Below, in pieces: positions 8,041 to 18,100 of a DNA stretch of 64,000 nucleotides. The stretch is from Nocardioides pantholopis (GTDB lineage Bacteria > Actinomycetota > Actinomycetes > Propionibacteriales > Nocardioidaceae). Position 1 is the first letter of the stretch; every line of letters starts with the position of its first letter. The position numbers were made by a program, and so were the translations under genes. Below the pieces are notes generated by a model. It ran no database searches. It saw only the letters and a list, made by a program, of their open reading frames with translations, and had not been told where the DNA came from. Location: contig NZ_CP033324.1 in NCBI RefSeq assembly GCF_003710085.1, forward strand, positions 3,721,501 through 3,785,500. The letters are read 5' to 3'.

Positions 8041-9213
8041 ATGAGCATGACCGCCGGCTGCAGCTCCCCGGGCGCCGGACCACGGACGACGGCCCGGCGG
8101 CTGGTGCCTGCCCTCCTGGAGCTGGTCTCGGTCCTCGTCCTGTTCGGCGCCTACAACCTCGGCCGGCTGGTCGCGACCGGCCGGGTGGCCCCCGCCGACG
8201 ACAACGCCCGGGCCGTGCTCGACCTGCAGGCGGCCCTGTCCCTGCCCAACGAGGCATTCCTCCAGGCGCAGGCCCTCCAGGTGCACCACCTCGTCGGCCT
8301 GGCCGACCGCTACTACCTGCTGCACTTCCCGGTGACGATCGGCGTGCTGGTCTGGCTCTTCGTCCACGACCGCACCGGCTACCGCTGGGCCAAGCACGCG
8401 CTGGTGGCGGTCACCGGGGTCGCCATGGTCGTCCACATCGTGCTGCCGGTGACGCCGCCCCGGCTGCTCGCGGCCTCCGGCATGGTCGACACCGGTCAGC
8501 GCTCGGGGGCGAGCGTGTACGACGGCTCCCCGCTCTCCGGCCTGGCCAACGAGTACGCCGCGATGCCGAGCCTGCACGTCGGCTGGGCGCTGCTGCTGGC
8601 CATCGTCCTGGTGGTGCGCGGCTCCAGCCGGTGGCGGTGGGTCTGGCTGCTGCACCCGGTGCTGACGACCGCGACCGTCGTGGTCACCGCCAACCACTAC
8701 CTGCTCGACGCGATCGCCGGCGCCGCCCTGGTCGTGCTGTCACTGGTCTGGCTGCGTCCGTCCCGACGGGGGCGACCTCGCTCAACTCGCTCAGCCCGCC
8801 AACCGGCGGGCGGCACGACGCAGGTCCGCCCGCACGGCGTACGGCGCGACCCGGGCGAGGAGGAGCGCCACCAGCCGTCCGGGCCCGCTGGCCCGGACCG
8901 TCATCGAGGCCTCCACCACGCAGCCTCCGGGAGCCGGGGCGAACTCGAGGGTGAGGTCGGCACGGAACCGGCGCCAGGTGCCCTGCTCGGTCCAGCGGTG
9001 CGGGCGGTCCAGGACCGTGGTCCGCATCCGCGGTCGCAGGCCGAGGCCGGTCACGTCCACCCAGGTCTGGCCGACCCGCGGCCCGCCGTCGACCTCGGCC
9101 ACCCGGACCAGGCTGGACTGCCAGGCCGGCCGGTTCCGCGGCTCGACCAGGTAGTCGAAGGCCGCCTCCGGCGGGACCGGCAGGTGCAGCACCCTAGAAC
9201 CGTTCCCCGGTGA
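8041..9213 (+). CDS. PAP2-superfamily membrane protein; C-terminal extension doubtful
   Basis: The N-terminal ~240 residues (to about base 8760) form a membrane enzyme of the PAP2/Aur1-like group: hydrophobic segments, then MPSLHVGWALLL and NHYLLDAIAGAALV, which supply the two catalytic histidines and the aspartate. Such proteins transfer or remove phospho head groups of lipids. The frame has no stop until 9213, so it runs about 420 bases antisense through the SRPBCC gene. That part has arginine/glycine-rich, non-hydrophobic sequence and poor third-position GC, so it is probably not natural protein. A lost stop or an assembly error near 8760-8790 may explain it. Confidence 0.65.
   Translation: MSMTAGCSSPGAGPRTTARRLVPALLELVSVLVLFGAYNLGRLVATGRVAPADDNARAVLDLQAALSLPNEAFLQAQALQVHHLVGLADRYYLLHFPVTIGVLVWLFVHDRTGYRWAKHALVAVTGVAMVVHIVLPVTPPRLLAASGMVDTGQRSGASVYDGSPLSGLANEYAAMPSLHVGWALLLAIVLVVRGSSRWRWVWLLHPVLTTATVVVTANHYLLDAIAGAALVVLSLVWLRPSRRGRPRSTRSARQPAGGTTQVRPHGVRRDPGEEERHQPSGPAGPDRHRGLHHAASGSRGELEGEVGTEPAPGALLGPAVRAVQDRGPHPRSQAEAGHVHPGLADPRPAVDLGHPDQAGLPGRPVPRLDQVVEGRLRRDRQVQHPRTVPR
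8791..9192 (-). CDS. SRPBCC (START/polyketide cyclase-like) protein
   Basis: A 133-residue single-domain protein. It begins VLHLPVPPEAAFDYLVEPRNRPAWQSS, the start of the SRPBCC helix-grip fold, and has the G-x-x-W-x-x-V turn and the C-terminal long helix (LVALLLARVAPYAVRADLRRAARRL). These proteins bind hydrophobic ligands in a cavity; the ligand is unknown. The GTG start lies one base after the proper purC stop (9194-9196). Because purC is frameshifted here, the disturbed purC frame runs straight into this gene without a stop. Confidence 0.72.
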   Translation of the reverse strand: MLHLPVPPEAAFDYLVEPRNRPAWQSSLVRVAEVDGGPRVGQTWVDVTGLGLRPRMRTTVLDRPHRWTEQGTWRRFRADLTLEFAPAPGGCVVEASMTVRASGPGRLVALLLARVAPYAVRADLRRAARRLAG

Positions 9214-10089
9214 GCAGCTCGTAGGCCTCGACGTAGCGCGACCGGGTGCGCTCGACGACCTCGGGGGCAGCGGGGGCGGCGCCGCCCCCGAGCTGCGGTC
9301 CCAGCCGGACTCCGCGGAGGTCAGCCAGTTGCGCACGATCTGCTTGTCGTAGGAGGGCTGGGTGCGGCCCGGCCGCCACTGGTCGGCCGGCCAGAAGCGC
9401 GAGGAGTCCGGGGTGAGCACCTCGTCGGCGAGCACCATCACGCCGTCGGGGCGGGCGCCGAACTCGAGCTTGGTGTCGGCCAGCACGATCCCGCGCTCGC
9501 GGGCGATGCCCTCGGCCCGCTCGTAGACAGCCAGCGTGAGCTCGCGCAGCGCCGCCGCCGTGTCCTCGCCGACGCTGGCCGCGACGGCCGCGTAGGAGAC
9601 GTTCTCGTCGTGGTCGCCGACCGCGGCCTTGCTGGCCGGGGTGAAGATCGGCTCCGGCAGCCGGCTGCCGTCCTCCAGCCCCGCGGGCAGGTGGACGCCG
9701 CAGACCTCGCCGGTGGCGCGGTAGTCGGCGAGGCCGGAGCCGGTGAGGTAGCCGCGGGCCACGCACTCCACGGCGTACATCTCCAGGCGCTCGCAGATCA
9801 CCGCCCGGCCGCGCACCGCGTCGGGGACGTCGGTGGAGATCACGTGGTGCGGCACCAGGTCGTCGAGCCGGTCGAACCACCACAGCGACATCCGGGTCAG
9901 GATCTCGCCCTTGTCCGGGATCGTGGAGGACAGCACGAAGTCGTAGGCCGAGATCCGGTCGCTGGCCACCATCAGCAGCCGGCCGGCGTGCTCGCCGCCC
10001 TCGATCTCGTAGAGGTCGCGCACCTTCCCGGAGTGGAGGTGGCGGGCGCCCGGGATCGTCGGGGCGTCGGGGATGTTCAGGTCGACCAC
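9194..10089 (-). pseudogene. purC: SAICAR synthetase, with a one-base frameshift near its 3' end
   Basis: Phosphoribosylaminoimidazole-succinocarboxamide synthase, which joins CAIR and aspartate with ATP. The first ~273 codons are intact from the GTG at 10089: HSGKVRDLYE, DRISAYDFVL, VARGYLTGSGLADYR, DTKLEFG and DEVLTPDSSRFW. In the run of five G at 9263-9267 one base is missing: the frame leaves PurC after WDRSSGAAPPPLP, while the expected end EVVERTRSRYVEAYELLTGERF is found in the next frame with its stop at 9194. One added base would give a normal 298-residue enzyme. PurC is normally essential without added purine, so an assembly error is likely. As written, the frame continues to 8791 as a 432-residue PurC-SRPBCC fusion. 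Confidence 0.85.
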
Positions 10090-10131
10090 GGGGCCAGCCT
10101 AGGGGGGCTTCACCTCGCCGCCCGCGCGTGA

Positions 10132-10137
10132 CAGGGT
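10132..10137 (+). promoter_or_regulatory. Possible -10 box (CAGGGT) for the HIT-like gene
   Basis: CAGGGT ends six bases before the ATG at 10144, the same geometry as other leaderless starts in this window. Confidence 0.3.
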
Positions 10138-10143
10138 CCGGAC

Positions 10144-10740
10144 ATGGCCGAGTCCGCAGAAGAGGTGCACCGCCGCGTCGCCGCCGCCGAGCCGCTGCCC
10201 CTCCCCGACGTCGCCGAGTGGCCCACCTTCCCGTGGACGGTCGTCGACGGGCGGCTCGCCGTACGCCACCTCGCGGGGCCGCAGGACGAGCCGGCCCGGG
10301 CCGGCGAGGACGGCCGGTCCTGCCCGCTGTGCGGCGACCAGCCCGGCACGATCTGGGTGAACGACAACTGGCGGGTCAAGCACCTGCCGCAGCGCTCCGG
10401 GCTGCCGCTGGTGCTGGTGCTGGAGCCGCTGGAGCATCTCGACCTGCCCGACCTCGACGACGCGATGGCCGGCGAGCACGGCCGGATCAGCGTCTGGCTG
10501 GCCCGGATCATGGAGCGGCTCCCGCACGTCGGCCGGGTGCACGTCAGCCGCTGGGGCGACGGGTGCGAGCACCTGCACACCTGGTTCCACGCACGCACCG
10601 AGCGGCTGACCAGCCTGCGCGGCAGCTTCTCGGTCGACTGGGACGAGGTCCTCCCGCCCGGGCCGGAGGACGTCTGGAGGGCCGACCTGGCGGCGGTGGC
10701 CGCCCGGCTCGCCACCCACGACGGGCGCGCGCTGGTCTGA
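10144..10740 (+). CDS. HIT-like protein with an N-terminal CxxC motif
   Basis: A 198-residue protein. A CPLCGDQPG motif at about 58-66 resembles the zinc knuckle at the front of some HIT-family (histidine triad) nucleotide hydrolases. Near residue 140 the sequence CEHLHTWFHAR holds three spaced histidines in an H-x-H-x-x-x-H arrangement, close to but not the canonical HIT triad. A nucleotide-binding or nucleotidyl hydrolase role is plausible but not shown. It is divergent from purC across 54 bases. Confidence 0.55.
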   Translation: MAESAEEVHRRVAAAEPLPLPDVAEWPTFPWTVVDGRLAVRHLAGPQDEPARAGEDGRSCPLCGDQPGTIWVNDNWRVKHLPQRSGLPLVLVLEPLEHLDLPDLDDAMAGEHGRISVWLARIMERLPHVGRVHVSRWGDGCEHLHTWFHARTERLTSLRGSFSVDWDEVLPPGPEDVWRADLAAVAARLATHDGRALV

Positions 10741-10765
10741 GGGCGGGGCGTCCGACCCGCGGCCA

Positions 10766-10785
10766 CCCGTGACGACCCGTGACGA
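10766..10785. repeat. Tandem 10-bp direct repeat before the MFS exporter
   Basis: CCCGTGACGA occurs twice in perfect tandem, and CGTGACG recurs at 10791-10797. The array lies 30-60 bases before the exporter start. It could be a binding site for a regulator of the exporter; no regulator gene adjoins it. Confidence 0.45.
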
Positions 10786-10826
10786 CACAGCGTGACGTGC
10801 GGGCCGACGGGGCACTGTTCTCGACG

Positions 10827-12257
10827 ATGACGAAGCAGACGCCGGCCTCCGCGCCGCCCCAGGACGGGTTCGAGCCCGACCCCCGCCGCTGGCGCATCCT
10901 CGGCGTCAGTCTCGTGGTCGGGTTCATGTCGCTGCTCGACGTGACGATCGTGAACGTCGCGATCCCGTCCCTGCGGGCCGGGCTCGAGGCCTCCACCGCC
11001 ACCGTGCAGTGGGTGATCTCGGGCTACGCGCTGGCCTTCGGGCTGACCCTGGTGGCCGGCGGCCGGCTCGGGGACGCCTACGGACGCAAGCGGATGATGG
11101 CGATCGGGCTGGCCGGCTTCGTGGCGTCCAGCGCCGCTGTCGGGTTCGCGCCGAACATCGAGACGGTCGTGGCGGCCCGGCTGGTCCAGGGCGCCTCCGC
11201 GGGGCTGCTCACGCCGCAGAACTCCGGACTCATCCAGGACCTCTTCCGCGGCCCCGAGCGGGGCCGCGCCTTCGGCCTGTTCGGGTTCACGGTGGCGACG
11301 GCCTCCGCGTGCGGGCCGATCCTCGGTGGCGCGATCATCGCGCTGGCCGGGGAGCAGGACGGCTGGCGCTGGCTGTTCCTGGTCAACATCCCGATCGGGC
11401 TGGTCGCGATGGTCGCGATCCTGCGGCTGGCCCCCGGGAAGCCCCCGGGGGCCGACGAGCGCCCCTGGATCGACATCCCCGGCGCGGTGCTCCTCGGCGG
11501 GGCGGTGCTGTGCGTGCTCTACCCGCTGGTCAGCGCGGAGGGCGGGGCCCGGCTGCCGTTGCTGCTGCTGGTCCTCGCGCCGCCGCTGGGCTGGGCCTTC
11601 GTGGCCTGGGAGCGCCGGCTGCGCGCCCAGGGCCGGCCTCCGCTGCTCGACGTCGGCCTGCTGCGCCGGGTCTCCGGGTACGCCGGCGGCCTGGTCGTGG
11701 GCACCCTCTACTTCACCGGGTTCACCGGGATCTTCCTGGTGCTCTCGGTGCACCTGCAGGAGCAGCTCGGGCTCTCGCCGCTCGCCGCGGGTGCCCTCAC
11801 CACGCCGTTCGCCGTCGGCGCGGCGTTCACCGCACCGCTCTCCGGACGGCTGGTGACCCGCCTGGGCCGGCGGATCACGGTGCTGGCGCTGTCGGTGATG
11901 ATCACCGGCACCCTGCTCGTCACGCTGCTCGCGCCGGGCCGCGAGGGCACGGCGCTGGTGGCCGTGCTGGTCCCGACCCTGCTGCTGGCCGGGCTCGGCG
12001 GCGGCGGGGTCATCTCGCCGAACTTCACACTCACCCTCGAGGGGGTCCCGCCCGCGATGGGCGGCGCGGCCGGCGGGGCGCTCCAGACCGGGCAGCGCAT
12101 CGGCACCGCGTTCGGGGCCGCGGCCCTGATGACTGCCTACAGCATCGGCCTGGACCACGGCCCCGCCGTCGCGCTCCGGGCCGCGCTGATCTGCTCGCTG
12201 GTGCTGCTCGGCCTCGCCCTCGCGGTGGCGCTCCGCGACGCGCGCGTGCGCGCCTGA
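10827..12257 (+). CDS. MFS drug exporter, DHA2 (EmrB/QacA) family
   Basis: A 476-residue transporter with about 14 hydrophobic segments, as expected for the DHA2 group of proton-driven exporters. Motifs include LDVTIVNVAIPSL in the first helix, the motif A-like GGRLGDAYGRKRMM between helices 2 and 3, and the antiporter motif C-like region GFTVATASACGPILGG. The ATG at 10827 places the first helix after a short cytoplasmic tail; a GTG at 10779 is an alternative. Likely exports toxic organic compounds; the true substrate is unknown. Confidence 0.88.
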   Translation: MTKQTPASAPPQDGFEPDPRRWRILGVSLVVGFMSLLDVTIVNVAIPSLRAGLEASTATVQWVISGYALAFGLTLVAGGRLGDAYGRKRMMAIGLAGFVASSAAVGFAPNIETVVAARLVQGASAGLLTPQNSGLIQDLFRGPERGRAFGLFGFTVATASACGPILGGAIIALAGEQDGWRWLFLVNIPIGLVAMVAILRLAPGKPPGADERPWIDIPGAVLLGGAVLCVLYPLVSAEGGARLPLLLLVLAPPLGWAFVAWERRLRAQGRPPLLDVGLLRRVSGYAGGLVVGTLYFTGFTGIFLVLSVHLQEQLGLSPLAAGALTTPFAVGAAFTAPLSGRLVTRLGRRITVLALSVMITGTLLVTLLAPGREGTALVAVLVPTLLLAGLGGGGVISPNFTLTLEGVPPAMGGAAGGALQTGQRIGTAFGAAALMTAYSIGLDHGPAVALRAALICSLVLLGLALAVALRDARVRA

Positions 12258-12265
12258 GCGAGCTC

Positions 12266-12295
12266 TTGACGCTCGCCGCCCGCCGGGTGTCGAGT
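12266..12295 (+). promoter_or_regulatory. Promoter for the CMD-family gene
   Basis: TTGACG (12266-12271), an 18-base spacer and TCGAGT (12290-12295) lie just before the ATG at 12301. The -10 box ends five bases before the start codon, so the mRNA is probably leaderless. Confidence 0.4.
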
Positions 12296-12300
12296 GACTC

Positions 12301-12870
12301 ATGGCCTTCCTCGGCGACGCCCCGGAAACCGCCGACGCCCGGGCGCTCTACGACGACGATCGGTCCTCGTACGGGTACGTCATGGACCTCTCCCACCTCT
12401 GGGCGCACCACCCGCCTGCGCATCAGCAGCTGTTCGCGCTGCTCGAGGAGCTGGTCGAGGCCGGCGGGCTGACCCTGCGCCAGCGCGCGATCCTGGTGGT
12501 ATCCGGCGCCGCCACGGTCGGCGACTCCTACTGCTCGCTGGCCTGGGGCGGGAAGCTCGCGACCGTCACGGACCCCGACCTCGCCGCGGCCGTGCTCCGC
12601 GGGTCCGACGACGGGCTGAGCCCCGCCGAGCACGCGATGGCGACCTGGGCGCGCACCGTCGCCCGGGACCCCAACGCCACCACCGCCGCCGACGTCGAGG
12701 AGCTGCGGGCCGCCGGCTGGACCGACCGGCAGGTCTTCGCGATCACCACCTTCGTGGCGCTGCGCGCGGCGTTCTCCACCGTCAACGACGCCCTGGGCGC
12801 GGTGCCTGACCCGGAACTGCGCGCCGGCGTACCGCTGCAGGTCCGCGACGCCGTCACCTGGGGGCGGTGA
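12301..12870 (+). CDS. Carboxymuconolactone decarboxylase/AhpD-like protein
   Basis: A 189-residue all-helical protein of the AhpD/CMD fold (RQRAILVVSGAATVGDSYCSLAWGGKLA, then DDGLSPAEHAMATWARTVARDPNATT, the second half of peroxidase-related members). The usual redox motif is E-x(n)-C-x-x-C-x-x-x-H; here only one cysteine is present (GDSYCSLAWG) and the histidine is missing, so peroxidase activity of the AhpD kind is doubtful. Function unknown. Confidence 0.65.
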   Translation: MAFLGDAPETADARALYDDDRSSYGYVMDLSHLWAHHPPAHQQLFALLEELVEAGGLTLRQRAILVVSGAATVGDSYCSLAWGGKLATVTDPDLAAAVLRGSDDGLSPAEHAMATWARTVARDPNATTAADVEELRAAGWTDRQVFAITTFVALRAAFSTVNDALGAVPDPELRAGVPLQVRDAVTWGR

Positions 12871-12925
12871 CCTCGGGACCGGCGGGGGTCGGGCTCGCTC
12901 AGCGCGGACAGTCCAGGCCAGCCGG

Positions 12926-14356
12926 TCAGAGGATCTCGCCCGGGACGTACGCCGCGGCGTCCGGGTGCCGGGCCGCGAGGGCCTCGACCCGGCGCACCAC
13001 CTCGTCGACCTGGTCGACGGCGGCGCCGGTGAACGTGATCGGGTCCGCCACCAGCGAGGCGAGCTGGTCGGCGGTCAGGCCGAGGCGGGGGTCGGCGGCG
13101 AGGCGGGCGAAGACGTCGTTCTCGGCCTGGCCGCGGCGCATGTCGAGCGCGGTGCCGACGGCTGCCTCCTTGATCGCCTCGTGCGCGGCCTCGCGGCCCA
13201 CGCCGTTGCGGACCGCCGCCATCAGCACCTTGGTGGTGGCCAGGAACGGCAGGTAGCGGTCCAGCTCGCGCTGGATCACGGCCGGGAACGCGCCGAACTC
13301 GTCGAGCACGGTGAGGAACGTCTGGAACAGCCCGTCGGCGGCGAAGAACGCGTCCGGCAGCGCCACCCGGCGGACCACGGAGTCCGAGACGTCGCCCTCG
13401 TTCCACTGGTCGCCGGCGAGCTCGCCGACCATCGAGACGTAGCCGCGCAGCACCACCGCGAGCCCGTTGACCCGCTCGCAGGAGCGGCTGTTCATCTTGT
13501 GCGGCATCGCCGAGGAGCCGACCTGGCCCTCCTTGAACCCCTCGGTGACGACCTCGTTGCCGGCCATCAGCCGGATCGTGGTCGCCAGGTTCGACGGAGC
13601 GGCGACGAGCTGGGCCAGCGCGGTGACCGCGTCGTAGTCGAGCGAGCGCGGGTAGACCTGGCCGACCGAGGTCAGCACTCGGTCGAAGCCCAGGTGCGCC
13701 GCGACCCGCTGCTCGAGGTCGGCCAGCTTGGCGGCGTCCCCGTCGAGCAGGTCGAGCATGTCCTGGGCGGTGCCCATCGGGCCCTTGATGCCGCGCAGCG
13801 GGTAGCGGCCGAGCAGGTCCTCGACCCGCTCGATCCCGATCAGCAGCTCGTCGGCGACGGTCGCGAACCGCTTGCCGAGCGTGGTCGCCTGCGCGGCGAC
13901 GTTGTGGCTGCGCCCGGCCATCACCGTGGCGCGGTGCTCGGCGGCCAGCCGGCCCAGGCGCGCCGCCGCGGCGACCGCCCGGTCGCGGACCAGCGCGAGG
14001 GACTGGCGGACCTGGAGCTGCTCGACGTTCTCGGTCAGGTCCCGCGAGGTCATGCCCTTGTGGATGTGCTCGTGCCCGGCGAGCGCGCAGAACTCCTCGA
14101 TGCGCGCCTTCACGTCGTGGCGGGTGACCCGCTCCCGGGCCGCGATCGAGGCGAGGTCGACGCCCTGCTCGCCCCGGTCGACGACGGCCTGGTAGGCCTC
14201 GATGACGCCGTCGGGGACCTCGATGCCGAGGTCGCGCTGGGCGCGGAGCACCGCGACCCACAGCTGCCGCTCGAGCACGATCTTGTGCTCGGGCGACCAG
14301 ATCTGGGCGAGATCGGCCCCGGCGTAGCGGGTGGCGAGCACGTTGGGGACGGTCAT
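12926..14356 (-). CDS. purB: Adenylosuccinate lyase
   Basis: A 476-residue fumarase-superfamily enzyme acting twice in purine synthesis: it splits SAICAR to AICAR and adenylosuccinate to AMP, releasing fumarate. The signature loop GSSAMPHKMNSRSCERVNGL carries the catalytic serine, and TSRDLTENVEQLQ and GRSHNVAAQATTLGKRFA are the other conserved regions. Start ATG follows AAGGAG at good spacing and overlaps the purD stop by one base (TGATG), so purD and purB are coupled. Confidence 0.95.
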   Translation of the reverse strand: MTVPNVLATRYAGADLAQIWSPEHKIVLERQLWVAVLRAQRDLGIEVPDGVIEAYQAVVDRGEQGVDLASIAARERVTRHDVKARIEEFCALAGHEHIHKGMTSRDLTENVEQLQVRQSLALVRDRAVAAAARLGRLAAEHRATVMAGRSHNVAAQATTLGKRFATVADELLIGIERVEDLLGRYPLRGIKGPMGTAQDMLDLLDGDAAKLADLEQRVAAHLGFDRVLTSVGQVYPRSLDYDAVTALAQLVAAPSNLATTIRLMAGNEVVTEGFKEGQVGSSAMPHKMNSRSCERVNGLAVVLRGYVSMVGELAGDQWNEGDVSDSVVRRVALPDAFFAADGLFQTFLTVLDEFGAFPAVIQRELDRYLPFLATTKVLMAAVRNGVGREAAHEAIKEAAVGTALDMRRGQAENDVFARLAADPRLGLTADQLASLVADPITFTGAAVDQVDEVVRRVEALAARHPDAAAYVPGEIL

Positions 14357-15648
14357 CAGGACTCCTTGACGGCGGCGACGGCGGCGCCCTCGACGACGCC
14401 CAGGGGTTCGGCGGCGATGTCCGAGCGGCGCTGGAGGCCCTCGAACGCGATCCGGTCGGCGGCGGCGTACGCCGCGGCGCGGGCGGCGGCGACGTCGGGG
14501 CCGGTGGCCCGGACGGCGAGCACCCGGCCGCCGGCGGTGACCAGCTCGTCGCCGGCCAGCGCGGTGCCGGCGTGGATCACGTCGACGCCCGGCTCCGCGT
14601 CGGCGGCGTCGGCGCCGGTGATCACGTCGCCGCTCGAGGAGGTCTCGGGGTAGCCGGCGGAGGCCAGCACCACGCTGACGGCGGCCTCGTCGCGGAAGCG
14701 CGGGGCGGGCACCTCGTCGAGCCGGCCCTGGGCCGCGGCGAGCAGCAGCTCCCCGAGCGGGGAGTCGAGCACCGCGAGCACGGGCTGGATGTCGGGGTCG
14801 CCGAACCGGACGTTGAACTCGATGACCCGCGGCCCGGCGGCGGTCAGCGCCAGCCCGACGTACAGGCAGCCCCGGAACGGCGCGCCGCGGCGCGCCATCT
14901 CGTCGAGGGTCGGCTGGACGACGGACTCGATGACCACCTCGGCGAGGTCGGCCGGCGCCCAGGTCAGCGGCGTGTAGGAGCCCATGCCGCCGGTGTTCGG
15001 GCCCCGGCCGCCGTCGAAGATCCGCTTGAAGTCCTGCGCGGGCTGGAGCGGGTGGGCGGTGGTGCCGTCGCAGATCGCGAACAGCGAGACCTCGGGTCCG
15101 TCCAGGAACTCCTCAACCACGACCCGGCCGCACCCGGCGGCGTGCGCGAGCGCGGCGTCCCGGTCGGTGGTGACCACGACCCCCTTGCCGGCCGCCAGCG
15201 CGTCGTCCTTGACGACGTACGGCGCGCCGAGCTCGTCCAGCGCGGCCGCGACCTGCTCGGCGTCCTCGCAGGTGCGGGACCGGGCGGTCGGCACCTGGGC
15301 CGCCGCCATGACCTCCTTGGAGAAGGCCTTGGACCCCTCCAGGCGGGCGGCCGCCCGGGACGGGCCGAAGCAGGCGATCCCCGCCGCGACCACGGCGTCG
15401 GCGACCCCGGCCACCAGCGGCGCCTCCGGGCCGACGACCACCAGGTCGACGCCCAGGCGACGGGCCAGGTCCGCGACCGCGGCCGGGTCCATCGGGTCGA
15501 CGTCGTGCCGCGTGGCGACGGCCCCGATCCCGGGGTTGCCCGGGGCGGCGTGCACCGCGTGCACGGCCGGGTCGCGGGCCAGGGCCAGCGCGAGGGCGTG
15601 CTCGCGGCCACCCGTCCCGATCACGAGACAGGACAGGGAGTTCGTCAC
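14356..15648 (-). CDS. purD: Phosphoribosylamine--glycine ligase
   Basis: A 430-residue ATP-grasp enzyme that makes GAR from phosphoribosylamine and glycine. It shows GTGGREHALALAL at the N-terminus, the ATP-grasp loop around PYVVKDDALAAGKGVVV, and RFGDPDIQPVLAVLDSPLGELLLAAAQG. The GTG at 15648 gives the family's usual N-terminus (VTNSLSCLVIGTGGREH). A TAGGCT box lies eight bases upstream of this GTG. Coupled to purB by a one-base overlap, and 45 bases after purA. Confidence 0.95.
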   Translation of the reverse strand: MTNSLSCLVIGTGGREHALALALARDPAVHAVHAAPGNPGIGAVATRHDVDPMDPAAVADLARRLGVDLVVVGPEAPLVAGVADAVVAAGIACFGPSRAAARLEGSKAFSKEVMAAAQVPTARSRTCEDAEQVAAALDELGAPYVVKDDALAAGKGVVVTTDRDAALAHAAGCGRVVVEEFLDGPEVSLFAICDGTTAHPLQPAQDFKRIFDGGRGPNTGGMGSYTPLTWAPADLAEVVIESVVQPTLDEMARRGAPFRGCLYVGLALTAAGPRVIEFNVRFGDPDIQPVLAVLDSPLGELLLAAAQGRLDEVPAPRFRDEAAVSVVLASAGYPETSSSGDVITGADAADAEPGVDVIHAGTALAGDELVTAGGRVLAVRATGPDVAAARAAAYAAADRIAFEGLQRRSDIAAEPLGVVEGAAVAAVKES

Positions 15649-15693
15649 GTGCCGAGAGCCTATCGGGGGGAGCACGGCGGACGGTCCGCCCGA

Positions 15694-17133
<1,440 letters not shown>

Positions 17134-17134
17134 C

Positions 17135-17140
17135 TAGGGT
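17135..17140 (+). promoter_or_regulatory. -10 box TAGGGT for the lipid kinase gene (leaderless)
   Basis: TAGGGT is followed by six bases and the GTG start at 17147. No ribosome site lies between, so the transcript probably begins at the start codon. Confidence 0.45.
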
Positions 17141-17146
17141 CTCGCC

Positions 17147-18058
17147 GTGGACCCGCTCCTGGTGATCAAGAACGCCGATGCCGGCACGGCGGACGAGGAG
17201 ACCCTCGGGCGCGCTCTGTCGCTGCTGCGGGAGCACACCTCGGTGGAGGTGCAGGAGACCGCGAACCCCGGAGAGCTCGACGGCGCCCTGACCCGCGCCG
17301 GGTCCCGCAGGATCGTGGTCGCCGGCGGCGACGGCAGCCTGCACGCGGTGGTCTCGGCCCTGCACCGGCGCAACGACCTGGCCGGCGCGGTCCTCGCCCT
17401 GCTGCCGCTCGGCACCGGCAACGACTTCGCCCGCGGCAACGGCATCCCGCTCGACCTCGAGGACGCCGCGCGGGTGATCCTCGACGGCGACGTCCGCCCG
17501 CTGGACCTGATCCTGGACGAGGTCGGCGAGGTCGTCGTCAACAGCGTGCACGCCGGCGCCGGCGCCCAGGCCAGCCGCCGCGGCGCCCGCTGGAAGGGCC
17601 GGCTGCACCAGGTCGGGGTGGGCAAGGTCAACCTCGGCAAGCTCGGCTACCCGATCGGAGCGGCGCTCTCGTCGTTCCGGCCGCCGTACGTCCGGCTGCG
17701 CATCGAGGTCGACGGCGAGCTGGTCTGCGACTACGACCAGCCGGTGCTGATGGTCGCCGTCGGCAACGGCAGCCGGGTCGGCGGCGGCACCCCGCTGGTC
17801 CCCGACGCCGACGCCGAGGACGGCCTGCTCGACGTGATGATCTCGCTGGCGACCGGCCCGGTGGCCCGGTTCGGGTACGTCGCGCAGCTGCTGCGCGGCA
17901 AGCACACCGAGCGCACCGACGTGCTGGACCTGCGCGGCAAGCAGGTCTCGATCAGCGGCGAGCAGTTCTACTGCGCCGCCGACGGGGAGATCTACGGCCC
18001 GGAGCGGTCCCGGACCTGGCGGCTGGAGCCGGCGGCGTACCGCATGGTGCTGCCCTGA
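17147..18058 (+). CDS. Diacylglycerol kinase family lipid kinase
   Basis: A 303-residue soluble lipid kinase of the DagK/YegS group. It has the nucleotide-binding VVAGGDGSLHAVVSAL near residue 65, LPLGTGNDFARG near 90, and a C-terminal beta domain with SGEQFYCAADGE containing the conserved D-G-E. It phosphorylates a lipid alcohol such as diacylglycerol; the physiological lipid is not determined by sequence. Monocistronic, convergent with the HTH regulator. Confidence 0.85.
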   Translation: MDPLLVIKNADAGTADEETLGRALSLLREHTSVEVQETANPGELDGALTRAGSRRIVVAGGDGSLHAVVSALHRRNDLAGAVLALLPLGTGNDFARGNGIPLDLEDAARVILDGDVRPLDLILDEVGEVVVNSVHAGAGAQASRRGARWKGRLHQVGVGKVNLGKLGYPIGAALSSFRPPYVRLRIEVDGELVCDYDQPVLMVAVGNGSRVGGGTPLVPDADAEDGLLDVMISLATGPVARFGYVAQLLRGKHTERTDVLDLRGKQVSISGEQFYCAADGEIYGPERSRTWRLEPAAYRMVLP

Positions 18059-18100
18059 TCCGCTGACCCCCTGCTCCGCTGCTCCCAGCCGGCGGCCGGC

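Noticed and set aside
6507-8954. 815-codon open frame on the plus strand opposite the acyl-CoA ligase
   Set aside because: It is antisense to a clear ligase, is rich in G, R, A, D and H without motifs, and follows from the GC skew of codon positions.
10110-12302. 730-codon minus-strand frame opposite the HIT-like and MFS genes
   Set aside because: Low-complexity H/R/G/Q-rich antisense of a good membrane transporter.
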